Positions 49,492 through 61,960 of a DNA stretch of 64,000 nt are shown in pieces. The notes under the pieces are model-generated. The model saw nothing but the letters and a program-made list of their open reading frames with translations. It was not told the DNA's origin and did not search any database. This DNA comes from Sciurus carolinensis. Its lineage: Eukaryota; Chordata; Mammalia; Rodentia; Sciuridae. The stretch lies in NCBI RefSeq assembly GCF_902686445.1, contig NC_062221.1, positions 37,092,575-37,156,574 on the forward strand, written 5' to 3'. The stretch's first letter is position 1; each line of letters starts with the position of its first letter. A program made the translations under genes and the position numbers.

Positions 49492-52400
49492 ATGCCACGC
49501 TCTCAGGAAATGGCGCCCGGTGGTCGACCTCGAGTTGACTGTTCTTGGTTTCGACCAAGTCTCTTTGCCTCCTTTATCATCATCCTACTCGTGATGACGA
49601 GCAGTGCTTACTTCGCCTACCCGTGAGTCTCCCATGGAAGCTCTGAGGTTTAGGCAATGATAGGGAAGAGGCAGGGGAGTGGGGACAGAGGGTCAGGAGG
49701 GAAAGAAGGATATACAGTTAGCAGCTCAGAGGCCTAGAGTGCCTGAGGCATCTAGGGAACTGCGGGTGGCTGGGAGTGCTGGTGACATTAGCTGGAGTCT
49801 CCATGGTGCGTCTCTAGCCTAGATATTTACCCCTGTTCTTAAGGTCTGTGAGTCCAACCTCAGGTGAGCCAGGCCTCGTGGGGAGCTCTGGGTTGGCCCA
49901 GACTAGAAGTGAGTCTGGCTCTGGTTTCAGATGCAGATGGCTGGCGGGCCGTGGGGAGTGGGCCTTTGCCCTTGTCACCGGCCCCCTCTTCCTTCTGACC
50001 CTCTGGAGCCTGGTTCGATTGAACACCTCGGACCCAGGCATTTTACATCGAGGTAAGTCCTCAGAAAGCTGGGAGAAGGAGTGGTACCCCAAGGGCTGAT
50101 GCCTACAGGGGTGATTTCTAAAGTGTGAAAGCCCACCTATGGGCTCAGGATCCCTGCCTCCACGTCATCATGACTAAGGCCCTGGCACTTCATTTCCCAA
50201 GCCACTGAGGTGTGAAGAAACAGAATCCTGGAGGTTTCCCAGTTACTTTAGAAGGGAGGACTAGGCAGGCTGGCAGGAGAGGCCAGCAGGTTCTTCCAAA
50301 GCACAGTTCAGTCTTGCTCCTTCCCATTTCACACATGACATCCAGCACTGATCTCTCTTTCCAAGGGTGGAGCTCTGCAGAGAGCTCTTCTGGCTGGAAA
50401 GCCCTTCTCTTTGACTGCCAGCCCATCTGAGTGGTCAGCTTGCTCAACAGGGACCGGGATTCCCCTGGACACCTTCTCCCCACCCTTCTTCTTGCCCAGT
50501 GATGCTATGGGGTTGCTCCAAGCAGCAGTGAGAGAAGGGCCTCCTGACACTGCCCAAACTCTTCCCATGCCAGGCTCCTTGGAGCAGGACCCGGAAGTAG
50601 GACACACGGCCTGGATGCATAGCCATGCATACCAGATGCCGTGGTGTCACCAGTGCAATTTCCATCGCCCACCTCGCACCCTCCACTGCAAGACTTGCAA
50701 CATCTGCGTGGAGGTGAGTACTCCTCCTCCCTATCCACTCACCAACCCAACCTGGGGCACCTGGCGAGGACTGGGAACCTCACAGCATAAGTTGGCCAGG
50801 GGTGGGTATGAGACTGTCTTCTCAGACTGCTAAGGGTGGATCTTTGCCATACTTGGTCACTTATCTCTGTTATCACCTCTGTGTCTGCACCTGTCCTGAG
50901 AGGCAGTCCTTCTTTGCACAGGTGGTGACATGTGAAGGGCATCACAACTATGCTGAGTCTGGTGGAGTCAGGGGAGGAAAAGTTGTCCCTGTCCCATTCC
51001 CTGCCTTCTGACACTAGATACCCAGACTGGAGGCCAGGTGTTTCCCTGTTCTGGGGATCTTTGCTTGTATTCCTCTGGGTGTCCATGTTGGAGGGATTCC
51101 TGGGTGCTGAGTGCTCTTCTCTCACGTGCACCCTGCAAGGACTTCCAAGTACAGAAGGCTGGCTGGGTAAAGGGAGTTCTTTACATCCTTATCCAGAATC
51201 TGAGAAAAGATAAGTACAGAGTTATCAATGGAATTTCCAGGTTCTGCCTGGAATTGGGAGCCCGTGTGTAGGGCCAAGAGCATGTGGCCCAGAATTTGGG
51301 GGGACCTGAGCATTTGGGGGCGATGGAGACCAGGCCAGATAGACCCTGGACACCTGCCTCCCCATTCCTAGGAGTTTGACCATCACTCGAGGTGGGTCAA
51401 CAACTGCATTGGGCATCGGAACTTCCGGCTGTTCCTGCTCCTCCTGGTGTCCCTGTGCCTATACCTGGTTGCTCTGATAGTGACCTGCGTCATCTTCGTG
51501 GTGCGCACCACTGACATGTCACTGTCCTTGGACAAAATCTTGACGTATCCACACAGTCCCAAGGGTCCACACTGGGAACTCCACATGCTGTGGAGAGGGA
51601 GGGGTGGACAGCCAAGAGGCGGGTTGCGGAGAGCAGGGCTCATGTAGGCAGGGCTAGAGGGAAAAGCCCCTTGGGAGGACCTCTCAAGGCCATGTTGAAG
51701 GTGAGTGGGGTCAGGGAGGCAGGTGGGTGGGATGGACGGTGGAGTTAAGACTCTGGCAGGACCTGGCAGAGGGGTAATGCAGGTAGAAACGGGATAGGCA
51801 GTAGGACGGGCCTGTCGGGTGAGGGTCCGGTTGGGCGTACTGGACGAAATGTCCAGTCCAGGAAGGAAGAGTCAGTGGGCGGGGCCGATGGGGGCGGAGC
51901 CACGGGGGGAGCCTGGCCAAGGGGTGGGGCCAGTGAGGTTTTCTCCCAGGGCTTGGCTTCTTAACCTGTGCACAGCATCATCGTGGCTGTATTGGCCACT
52001 GGCGCCCTGCTGCCTGTCATCTTCGAGCTACTGGTCCAGGCTGTAGCCGTGAGCACCGCCAGGCGCCTCTACGAGGTCCAGGTAAGCAGGGCTGAGTTCC
52101 TGTGCCGGGATACCCCACTGGGCTGAGAGGACATGATTGGAAAAAGGCAAGGAACCTGAAGGTGTTCTCTTGAGGGAATGATGAGGATAAGGCTGTAATT
52201 CAAGCACCAGGTGGCACCAGCAATGAATTGACCCTGTGGGGGGTCAAGTTAAAAAGGCCCAGAAACTTCAAGTGTGGCATTATTTTGGATGAAGTAGGGT
52301 TTTTGTAAAAAGTCTTTTATTGAGGAATAAAGTACACACAGGAAAATTCACCCTATTTGTTCTGTGGTCGGGGATTTCGACAAATAGATACCATCCTGCA

Positions 52401-55400
52401 CTGTCCACCGTGATTAAGGTTAGACCAGTTTCACTGCCCAGAATCTCCTCTCGTCATCTTCGGTTGCCAAATTCTCTCCCAAATCCTTCTGGTTTTCCTT
52501 TTCCAGAATCACCATATAAATGGAGTCTTTTCCTTCTCAGTATGGATATTGTACGGGTGGCCTACAGATTATGTACACATTACCAGTGGACGGATTCTAA
52601 TTTTGCAGCTAGTTTTTCCATACTTTCTTTGTTTTATTTTGTTTGGTTTGGTCTGTATTGAAGCCAGTGGTGCTTAACCAATGAGCTACATCCCCAGCCC
52701 CATGGCCCTGTTTTTTTTTTTTTTTTAATTTATTTATTTCTTTATTTTGTTTGTTTTCCTTCTGGAGTCAGGGTTTCACTAAGGTGTTTAGGGTCTGGCT
52801 AAGTTGCTAAAGCTGGCTTTGAATTTGCATTACTCCTCCTCAGCCTCACATACTTCTCGGATTCACCATGTGGGCCATTGTGCCCAGCAAGTTTCTCACA
52901 CAAAGAAACTGCTAAAACCATTAGTGTAAGTTTCCATTTATCTTGGGAAAATTCGTAGGAGTGCCATTGCTGAGGCATAAGGTAACTATGTGTGGAACTT
53001 TATAGGAAATTCCCAAGTCTTTCTTCCAAAAACACTGCACAATTCCTAATTTCTACCAGCAATGCTTGAGAATTTGCTCCACAGCCTCACGAGCACTTGA
53101 CGCTGTCATTTGTTGTCATTTTGTTTTGCACTTCATTGTGGCCTAATAAATGAGCAGTGGTATGTCATTGGTGCCCCAGTGTGTACTGTCCTAATGAGTG
53201 ATGATGCTGAGCATATTTTCATGTCATATTGACCCTCGGTATATCTTGGTAAAGTGTTTGCTCCAATCTTTGGCCAATCAAAACCAAGAAACAAAACCGT
53301 GGTTTCCTTACTGAGTTTCAAGAGTTACTCTATGCTGGAATCATATCTATATTTTGCAGATCTTTTCTTGCAGTCTGTGCCTTGTCATTTCATTTTCTTC
53401 ATAGCATCTTCCAAAGAGCAGGGGTTCTTAGTGGTGGAGGTTTTCCAGGACCAGGGATGGAATCGGGGGGGCTCTACAGCTAAGATTCTCCCCTGGCATT
53501 TTTTGTTGTTGTCCATTCCACGTGGAAAATCATGTCACTGTGAAGCACAGTTTCATTACTTTTGTTCCCATTTGTGTGTCTTCATTTCTTTTTTCTTTTC
53601 AGCATGGACTAGGAATGACAGCAGTGGGCATTTTTGCCACTGGATTCCTCTAGTATGATAATTACTTGAGTAAAGGCTCCCTCAGGAAGGCTGATGGGCA
53701 GCATCAGTGGGGGAGGTGGGAGCTGCAGATCCAAAGACAGCTGGAAAGGCAGAGGAGACTCTTGGCTCATCACCTCCCAGCCTTTTGGTCACCCCCCCAC
53801 CACAGCCATAATTGGCTCCCTTCCAATCTGTGCCTCCTGTGCTGAGCTCTTACTCATCACCCTGTGGTCTGCCTGTATTCTTCTCTCTCCAGCTTCAGGC
53901 CAAAATTAAGTTTGCCCAGCAGCCTTTTCCCTTCCTCCAACCTGTGGTTCTTCCAGTCCTAGATCAGGCCATAGGCCTCCTCTGCTCAGATGAGGCCCTC
54001 CAAGTGCAGGATCCCAGTCTCAAGGGAAATGTGGTCTGCACTCTGGATTCACCAGACAGGGCTTCCCCCCATTGCTGGCAGCACCGTGCAGGCATCATTA
54101 CATGCAGCCACTTCCATGCACCTCCTCCTGGAGTCAATTGCTTGGTGGTTGGTAGCAAGGACTCTGGAGCCAGATCGCAGAATTCCATGTCTCACCTCTA
54201 CAACATACCATCAGGGAGATTATAAATATGTTATAATATTTGTTATATGGTCACTCAGTTTCTTTTCTGTTACCAGGGAAGTGTGGTCTAATATGTCAAA
54301 GAAACAGAACAGTGGCTGGTACCAGAAAGTGCCCTATGAGGAGTTGTTACAGTGACTACCATTCCTTCCCGTGGTCACTTACACATGTTTGTGCCTCATC
54401 TTAAAAGCCACGCAAGCTCCACCGTTAATGTCCCACCCCTGGAATTCCACCTGGTGTATTCTGTGTGCCTTATTCCCTGGAAGACTTGACCTCTCTCGCT
54501 AACTTCACCCTTCACTTTCTGGTCCATGTCAGCTCAGCCCCTGCCCTTGCAGTCAGGCTGATTCTACCATCAATGGCCAAAGCAGCAGACATTCTTCATG
54601 CTGGTCTTGGTGGGTTAGAAAAAGCCTCTGAAATCAGAAGTAGCCAAGCAAGAACCCTATTATGTGTCTAATTGCTTAACTCTCTGGGCTTCTCCTCTGC
54701 ATGTAGCTGGGTCCTGTGGGCTGGGTTGCCTATACTTTGCCCATGATACCCTCTCTGAGCTACCCTGGCCACTCCTCATGGTGCTCAAGGCCTCATGTTC
54801 CTGCTGGACTCTCCAACCTGAAGTAGGCTGACCATGCTCTTTGCAGTGTGTTTTCAACCCCCAGTGCAGTGAGTGGACTTTATTTGTTGGCTACTGTGTT
54901 TTGAACCCGGGGCACTTTAGCACTGATCTTCATCCCCAGTCCCTTCTGTTTCCACTATGAAACAGAGCATCACTCAGTTGCTAAGGTTGGTCCCAAACTT
55001 GTAATTCACCTACCTCATTAGCCACAGTGCTGGAATTACAGGTCTATACCACCGTGCCTGGCTTGACTGAGACATCTTTGATGCCCTGAAATGTATCTTG
55101 CTGGGTGAGTATCTGAGTGGCAGAGCATGTGCTTAGCATGTGCAAGGCCCTGGTGTTTCCATCCCCAGCCCACAAAGAATAGGAATCTGAAAAATGTGTG
55201 AACCAACAAACAACAGAATCAACCTTTGGGGATAGAAGAAAAGAAAGGAACAGAGACAGGCCTGATTCCCTGATGTCCCCAGGATAAGTGGAAGAAGGAG
55301 AGGCAGCAGGAAGTTGGGAAGAAGATGGGGAAAGAAGAAGATGCCCTTTGATTTTGGTCCTGTGGAGAGAGGGGGGATGTTTGAGAAACAGGATTGGAAA

Positions 55401-57421
55401 AAGAGCCCCAGGAGTGGAGCCAGTGATTGTAACTGGTCTGGGTGCTTCAGAGGTGTTGGATTCTATTCCTGTCTGATAGGGTCCCATGTGGGAAGAGGAA
55501 GGGATTCAGGTTTACTGTACTTTTCACAAAATGTAGTAATTATCATTCCTTTAAGGATTTTTCTGTACCTCATATACAACTAACATTTTCTCTACTTTAT
55601 ACATTTCTAATCAAGTATTATTACTCTAAATATAAAATTTTCGTAAATGTTTTTAGACTCTGTAATTAATTATTCTCTTTTTTTCTGGTCTTGGTGTTTC
55701 AACCCAGGACTCCTTTATTACGCAAGCTACATCCCCAATCCTTGTTAAAATTTGTTTTGAGGGAGGGTCTCACTAGGTTCCTGAGGACCTTTCTAAGTTT
55801 GTGAGGCTGGCCTTGAGCTTGTGATGCTCCTGCCTCAGCCTCCCCAGTCACTGGGCTTACAAGTGTGAACCACTGCAGCATACTAGTTTCTTAAGTGCTG
55901 TGAACCCGTAAAGCAGTCAGAACCTCATAGAGAACAATGGTTCATGTTTCTTTTGGACCTGGTGGGATATTCCAGAGCTGTCCTGATGATGTGGAATCCT
56001 TGTTCCTTCTAGTGAAGAATAGGGTTGAAAATGAGCATCTTCATGTGTGAGCCATGGGAGAGTTGTGGCGAGCGGTGGGAGAGTGGTGCTGCTGGATCCC
56101 TTCCCATTGTGACTGAACATTTAAAATTTAAATTCTTGAAGTTGGGATGAGACTCATCCAATCTGGGAGGAGGACAGGGCCAGGCTGATGGATAGAGTGG
56201 AGGGAGAGGAAGAAGTGAAAGGAGAAGCCAGTCAGTGAGGATCTGACCTTTGAGCTTGACCTTTACTCCTTTGTGTACTGAAGGCCTTCAGCCCAGACTC
56301 TCCTGGGCCATGTGATTTCTGACTAGGAAAATACAACTGGGCATCCCTGCTGCCACTGTCCTCTCAGATTGTGAAATTCACTGAAGGCTCATGGTTAGGA
56401 ACAGTGAGGGGTGGGAGAGGGAAGTGGGAGCAGGGGGTGACACTGACTGTGGAGCAGTTGAGCAGCAAGGGAAGATCTTATAAGGGATCTGGAAAGACGT
56501 GGTGGGAGGATGAGTGGGCCCCATGGAGACAGAGCAAGGATGCTGCTGGGGGGGGGAACAAGGTGAGGAGGGAGCCCTGAGAAGGCAGGAGAGGTGGTGC
56601 AGGGTCAGCACTGTCAGGGAGAGCTGCTCACAAGTGGGAGGAGGCAGGTGGCTCTTCCCAGGAGCCCTGGGAGGCAGGATCCCTGGGTCACTCTGGGCTT
56701 CCCTGCTCTTGGATTCTTGCTCCAGGCCTGAGTTGAGTCCTGGCTCAGCTGACCAACTTAGGGAGGGTCACTGGGAGATGGCTGTGCCAAGTCCTGCCAT
56801 TTCTGAGCTGCTCTTCCCATCTCCCTCTCCCTTCAGGACAACAACCCATTCGACCAGGGTTGTATGAGAAACTGGCATGTCACCCTCTGCGCACCACTGG
56901 GGCCCAAGTAAGTTGGTAAACCAGAGGCTCAAGTGGTGGACCCTGGGGCTGGTGGGGTGGGGTGAGGCTGGGTCTTCTTCCCTGGTCACTTACTCCAGCC
57001 CCTGGCCCTGACCCTAACTGCTCCCTTGGTTGGGGATTTTCTCCAGGGCACAATGGGAGTTTCTGGGAATTTCCCTCTTCTTTATTTTGTAGGTTCTAGC
57101 CCCAAGAAATGGGGTTGAGTGGAACCCCAGCCTGGATGGGAGCCCAGGGCTCTGTGCTGTTCAGGCTGAGGGGTGAGGATGGTCAGGGAGAACAGGAAAG
57201 GTGGGTGGTGACCCTTTGCTTTGGGCCTGTCATTGCCCAGGTACATGTCAGAAGTTGTGTTGCTCCAGCAAGACTCGGGATCCAAGTGGGAGACGATGGC
57301 GGCCCTGCAGCCACCAACATTCTCCCCAGAACACCATCGCCCACACCTCCCTGGGCCCAACTCTCAACCTGTGTCTTTTGACACATCTTATGAAGGAGCA
57401 CCAGGGAGTGCAGTCATCTAG
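49492..57421 (+). CDS. ZDHHC19: ZDHHC19-like palmitoyltransferase homologue, copy C (7 exons, 307 aa, DHHS active site)
   Basis: Coding exons: 49492-49622, 49931-50052, 50574-50713, 51372-51544, 51976-52081, 56837-56907, 57241-57421; 924 nt, open, stop TAG at 57419. Exon lengths and phases are identical to copy A. By my count 19 of 307 residues differ from A: six in exon 1, four in exon 2, three in exon 3, four in exon 4, one each in exons 6 and 7, and none in exon 5, whose 106 nt are identical. The zinc-binding Cys/His residues, DPG (78-80), four hydrophobic segments and NPFDQG are present. Residues 134-137 read DHHS, as in copy A, so palmitoyl transfer by the usual mechanism is not expected. 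Copy C may act as a substrate-binding or partner protein in membranes, or be on its way to decay; the sequence cannot separate these. Intron 5 is 4.75 kb against 3.2 kb in A. Confidence 0.87.
51387..51389 (+). other. ZDHHC19: Catalytic-position codon of copy C: TCG (Ser137) in place of Cys
   Basis: The codon is the same TCG as in copy A, in the same context (CAC-TCG-AGG-TGG). Finding it twice makes a base-calling error unlikely and points to a change before the A/C duplication or spread by conversion. Confidence 0.9.
52635..52890 (-). mobile_element. B1-dID SINE in copy C intron 5
   Basis: Reverse ID half (AATGAGCTACATCCCCAGCC), a T run, then a B1 body. It lies in the part of intron 5 missing from copy A. 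Confidence 0.7.
54885..55180. mobile_element. B1-dID (-) and ID-like unit (+) in copy C intron 5
   Basis: Counterpart of the pair at 21185-21465. Confidence 0.7.
55680..55885 (-). mobile_element. B1-dID SINE in copy C intron 5
   Basis: Counterpart of 21955-22150. Confidence 0.75.
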
Positions 57422-57964
57422 GTGAGGAGTAGTGGGTGTGCAGTGGACAGGGGTGTCTGTGGGCTGCACATGTGTTGTTGGAGCCCCTGAGGTGGGGCTG
57501 GCCCTGCAGCTGAAGCACCTGGAGCTGAGGAGTGGGAGTATGGATGTGAGGGTGCAGGTCCAGGTCACAGGGCTTCAGAGTACACCCAGGTGTCCCCGGA
57601 TATTCAACGAGAAAAGACTGCTAGTCTAACTAGCTGGGTGGCCCTGGACCAGGTCCTTACCTTTCTTTGCCTCAGTTTCCTCAGCTATTATTAAGGACTG
57701 ACACTAGTCCAGAATTTCATAATGTTTTAAAGAAGATTCTTTGTTATTGTAAATTTTTACTTGGAGTCCCATGTGAAACACACGCAGTGGGGTATTAGTA
57801 GTAAAGTGGGATGGTAACACACGATGCCCCCAAGTGCTCTTTTAGTCACTTGTGGTGCCAGTCCTCTTTCTGTCCTGCCTCAGGGACTCAGGAACTTGAC
57901 CGTGAGCTGTGGGTGGAGTTCAGGAAGAGCCCCATGTACTGACTCTTGTTTCTCTTCCCATCAG

Positions 57965-58165
57965 CCCAGTGCTGCAGTGGAAGGCCCACAGGAGACTTTG
58001 TCTCCAATTCACCCCCTCCCTGTGATGCCTGGATATGGACATGCTGCCAGGATGTGAGCCCCACATCAGGCCTCTGAGGCCTGAGCCCCGACTCCCCTGT
58101 TGGGAGCACCCTGACCCCATGACTCTCCAACCCCCATAAAATTGTTTTTTGCTGATTCTATGGCT
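57965..58165 (+). other. ZDHHC19: Probable 3' UTR exon and poly(A) signal of copy C
   Basis: An acceptor CCCATCAG ends at 57964 and a CATAAA signal variant lies at 58135-58140, as in copy A. The preceding donor-like GTGAGG follows the stop codon at 57422. Confidence 0.45.
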
Positions 58166-58499
58166 GCTCTGCCTGTCTGTTCTAGATTCAGAGATACATG
58201 TTTCCTGGGGAGGCTCTGAGGGGCTGGGACAAGTACATTCTGGAAGGGAAGAGAGATGCTCTCTGGACACCCAAGCTCATGAATCCATACTCTCTGGCTT
58301 TTTGCCCTTGGGCAAGACACTTAGCATTTCTCTGGTCCTTAAAATGTGGCATCAGTAATAATCACAGAAACTGACCTTGTGGCCTTCCTGGCAAGGGCTG
58401 ACTATGAGAGGAGAGAAAACCCACCAACCTGAATTAGTACCTAGTGTACCTCAAACTATTCCACAAAATAGAAAGGAACTTATATATTACTAATTCTAG

Positions 58500-58533
58500 T
58501 TGTGTGTGTGGACATATGTATAGTACTTATGAT

Positions 58534-58589
<56 letters not shown>

Positions 58590-58590
58590 T
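58500..58590 (+). repeat. (GT)n(GA)n microsatellite, 3' flank of copy C
   Basis: A GT run at 58535-58552 is followed by a GA run to about 58583. It is at the same place as the microsatellite after copy A. Confidence 0.9.
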
Positions 58591-58624
58591 GAGAGAAAGA
58601 GGAGAGAGGGAGGAGTTTGTGTGT

Positions 58625-58835
58625 GGTACTTGGGATCAAAATCAAATCCAGGGCCTTATGCTTGGTAGGCAAGCACTCTACCACTAAACTACATCCCCAG
58701 CCCTATTTATTTTGAGGCATAGAATCACTAAATTGACCAGGCTGGACTCCAACTTGTGATCCTCCTCTGTGTCAGACTCCCATGTAGCTTCCCAAGGTGT
58801 TATAGGGGAAGTTCAATGTTTCACTGGCTTAGGGA
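58625..58835 (-). mobile_element. B1-dID SINE, 3' flank of copy C
   Basis: Reverse ID half (TAGGCAAGCACTCTACCACT) and B1 body. Confidence 0.75.
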
Positions 58836-59654
58836 GTTCTATATGGAAGTTCTCAGCATCTACAAACAGATAGTTTTTCCTGTTTTTTTTTTTTTTTTTT
58901 CTTCTCCAGTGGATATTTAAAAATTTTTTTCTTGCCTAATATCACTGCCTTTAACTTTTAATAAACTTGTTAGATATTTCATAAATGCCATACATCAGAT
59001 TGTGGAAGTTTCTTGTGTCTTTTTTTTGTGTGTGTATATGTTCCCTTGTTAGTCATGGAAAGAATTAGATTTTGTGAAAAACTTTTTCTGAATCAAATGA
59101 TTGTGTTAATTTTTTTAATTCACTATTAATGTGGTTTACAACATAATTATCATTATTCCCAATTTTAGTGTTTAATAACTGACTGGTTCCAAGACAAGAA
59201 GACACTATGTTCAAGAAACTGTGGGGAAAATCACACTATAAACTACATATTGTGTGATAAAGAATGTGTATTATAATATAAAACCTTTCTACACATAGTA
59301 GGTAGTTGCAAGAAACCATTTTCGGCTTAGGAAAATGGTGTTTCAGATTTCAGTGTAAAGTACTAGCAAACTCCAACCCTCTTGTGTGGATATCTTATAT
59401 CTGTTTTCACTCTCTTCCAGCCCAGTGTCAGTTATGAGGTGTGGAGTGCCTTTCTCCAATCACAGGTGTGATTACCAATTTTGTCACTTCTTGCAATCAT
59501 CTGATGAGACGTGGTCTGAAATATATCTTGTATTCACTGCAGGACCATGTGCCCAGCGAGGAGAGATCCTGCCTGATATTGGAATCAGTGTTGGCCGTCT
59601 CTCCAGTCCCCAGTTTGTGATAATGTCTCAGACTATCACCTATACAACATTTTT

Positions 59655-60072
59655 TTGTGGTATGCACTGGGGATTTAACTCAGGGATGCTTTACCACTGA
59701 GTTTCATCCCCAGTCCTTTCTATTTTGTATTGAGTGAAATACTTTTTAAGTGACTGAGGACCTGACTGTGTTGCTGAGGGTTGCCTGGAACTTTGGTCCT
59801 CCTGTCTCAGCCTCCAGAGTTGCTGGAATCACAGGAGTGCACCACCATGCCCAGCTACACTCCATTTTTACATGTTGATTCATTCTTGCATTCCTGTGAT
59901 AAATCCCAGTTGCAATGGGTCTCTGCTCATTTTTTTCTTTTGTTTAGTTGTGTTTTTTTGGGTGGAGGCAGAGTCTTACCAATTTGCTGCTTCTGGCTTT
60001 GAACTTGTGATTCCCCTGCCTCAGCCTCCCAAACTGCTGGGATTGCTGGTGTGCACCACTGACCCCATCACA
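59655..60072 (-). mobile_element. Two reverse B1-type SINEs, end of unit C
   Basis: 59655-59855 is a B1-dID; 59945-60072 is a B1. Sequence between them matches 47105-47165. Confidence 0.65.
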
Positions 60073-60249
60073 AACAGCAATCTGTGAGAGACAGGAAACA
60101 AATGTGTCCTTTTGGATAAGTACTCAACTTACTGCCATCCTTTCTAGGTTATGGTACAGGTTAGTGGACATAGCCAAATAGAGCCTAGCAACTTCCTTGA
60201 GTTAAGGAGGAGGAGACGAGAGTCGGGAAAGACCAGGTTTGTTAGTGAG

Positions 60250-61100
60250 AGAAGACACTTGCTCAGGAATAGAACTCCAGTGGTCTTCAGGGTCCTCTAG
60301 TGGTCTGCAGGGCACTTTGAGTCCTCACTAGAATACTGATTGAAGCTTATGGTGAAGAAACTTCCTAGGACTGGAAGATAACACAAAATATTCCAAGAAA
60401 CATTGCTCAATGCTTACACAGATTAGGAGCAGTGTGTACTTCTTAGCCAAATTGGAAAACTACATAATTCTCCACATTGGCCTGAATATGGAGAGGAAGA
60501 AATGCTTCAGTAATGGCAATTGACAAGCAGTAGAATAAAGATTTCTCTGATTCATTACAACAAACTATGTAGGTGAGACCAAAAAAGATTAAAGAATTCT
60601 GAACTTAAGAACTTTGTACAAAAATCTCAAGAAAATAAAACCACAATGCCTGAAAGTCAATAAAAGATTCCAGGTATCATAAAAAGGAGGCAGGGCAGAG
60701 AGATTTCTTTATATAAAATTTATTTAATTGCTTGGGTAAAGTAGAAAATCAAATACAAACCAAGTTTTGTCTATAAATTGACCCCAGAGAATGCTGTAAT
60801 ATTCACAGGAAAGGTTAAAATATGTTTGAATATTTTACCATTTTAAATCTCTCTTCCTCTTTGGAAAACCCAGATTATTAGTATGGCATAGAGGTAGAAC
60901 ACGGTTATTTATTGTTTTACTGGAAAAACAAGTTTAAAAGCTAAATGTCTTGCATTAGTTTTCACCCACTCACATGGTTGAATCAAAATATTTTATATTT
61001 TTATCTATCTTTACACTTTAAGTTCTACTTAATAACTGATAATAGGCCTCTTTCAGTATCAGAGAAAAATAGAGTATAGTATGCCTAATGAAAGGCTTGT
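60250..61100. other. Sequence beyond the array, nothing recognised
   Basis: Becomes AT-rich. No homology to the other units was noticed after about 60250. Confidence 0.5.
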
Positions 61101-61104
61101 GGCT

Positions 61105-61960
61105 CACAGAAGAAGAAATACATGGTTAAAAAATTATGAAAACCTGTTCAAAATCTCTAGAAATTAAAGAAATGCAAGTTTCTTTCATTCCTTCTCACTC
61201 CAGTCAGAGTAGCAATTATCAAAATACAACTACCAATAAATATTGGTGAGGAGATGGGGGGAAACATAGTCATAAATTGCTTGTGGAAATGTAAATTGAT
61301 GCAACCACTATGGAAAGCAGTATGGAGATTCCTTAGAAAACTTGGAATGGAACCACAGTTTGACCCAGCTATCCCACTGCTTGGTCTATACACAATGGAT
61401 TTAAAATCAGCATACTATAGTGATGCAGTCACATCAATGTTTATAGCACCTCAATTCATAATATCCAAGCTATGGAACCAATTTAGGTACCTTTCAACAG
61501 ATGAATGTGTAAAGAAATGTGGTATATATACACAATGGTGTATTACTCAGGTGTAAATGATAATGAAATCATGGCATTTGCCAATAAAAGAATGAAACTG
61601 GAGAATATCATGTTAAGTGAAATAAGCCAGTCCCCCAAAATCAAAGGTTGAATGTTCTGTCTGATAGGTGGATGCTAACCTACAAGGATGTTAGGGAAAG
61701 GAAGTATAGAATTTCACTGGATTAAACAAAGGGGAATGATAGGAAGGGAGGATGAACTGGGATAGGAAAGACAGTAGAATGAATCAGACCTAGCTTTCCT
61801 TATCTCATATATGAATACACGACCAGTGTCACTCCACATCATGTTCAATCACAAGATTGGGATCAAAACTGTAATGAGTTCCACCCCATGTATGTATAAT
61901 ATGTCAAATTACACCCTACTGTCATGGATGTCTAAAACCAACAAATTTTTTAAAAAATGA
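61105..61960 (+). mobile_element. L1 3' end, 5'-truncated
   Basis: Matches L1 ORF2 C-terminal sequence from 38825 on and then a 3' UTR of a different, older subfamily type, with an A-rich end near 61950. Frames are broken. Confidence 0.75.

Larger units (their letters stand above)
48665..60250 (+). repeat. Segmental duplication unit C
   Basis: Starts in sequence equivalent to 13370 and 16430, continues through gene copy C, and ends with 60090-60245, which matches 47404-47520. Unit A corresponds from 16430 to about 25140. Confidence 0.7.
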
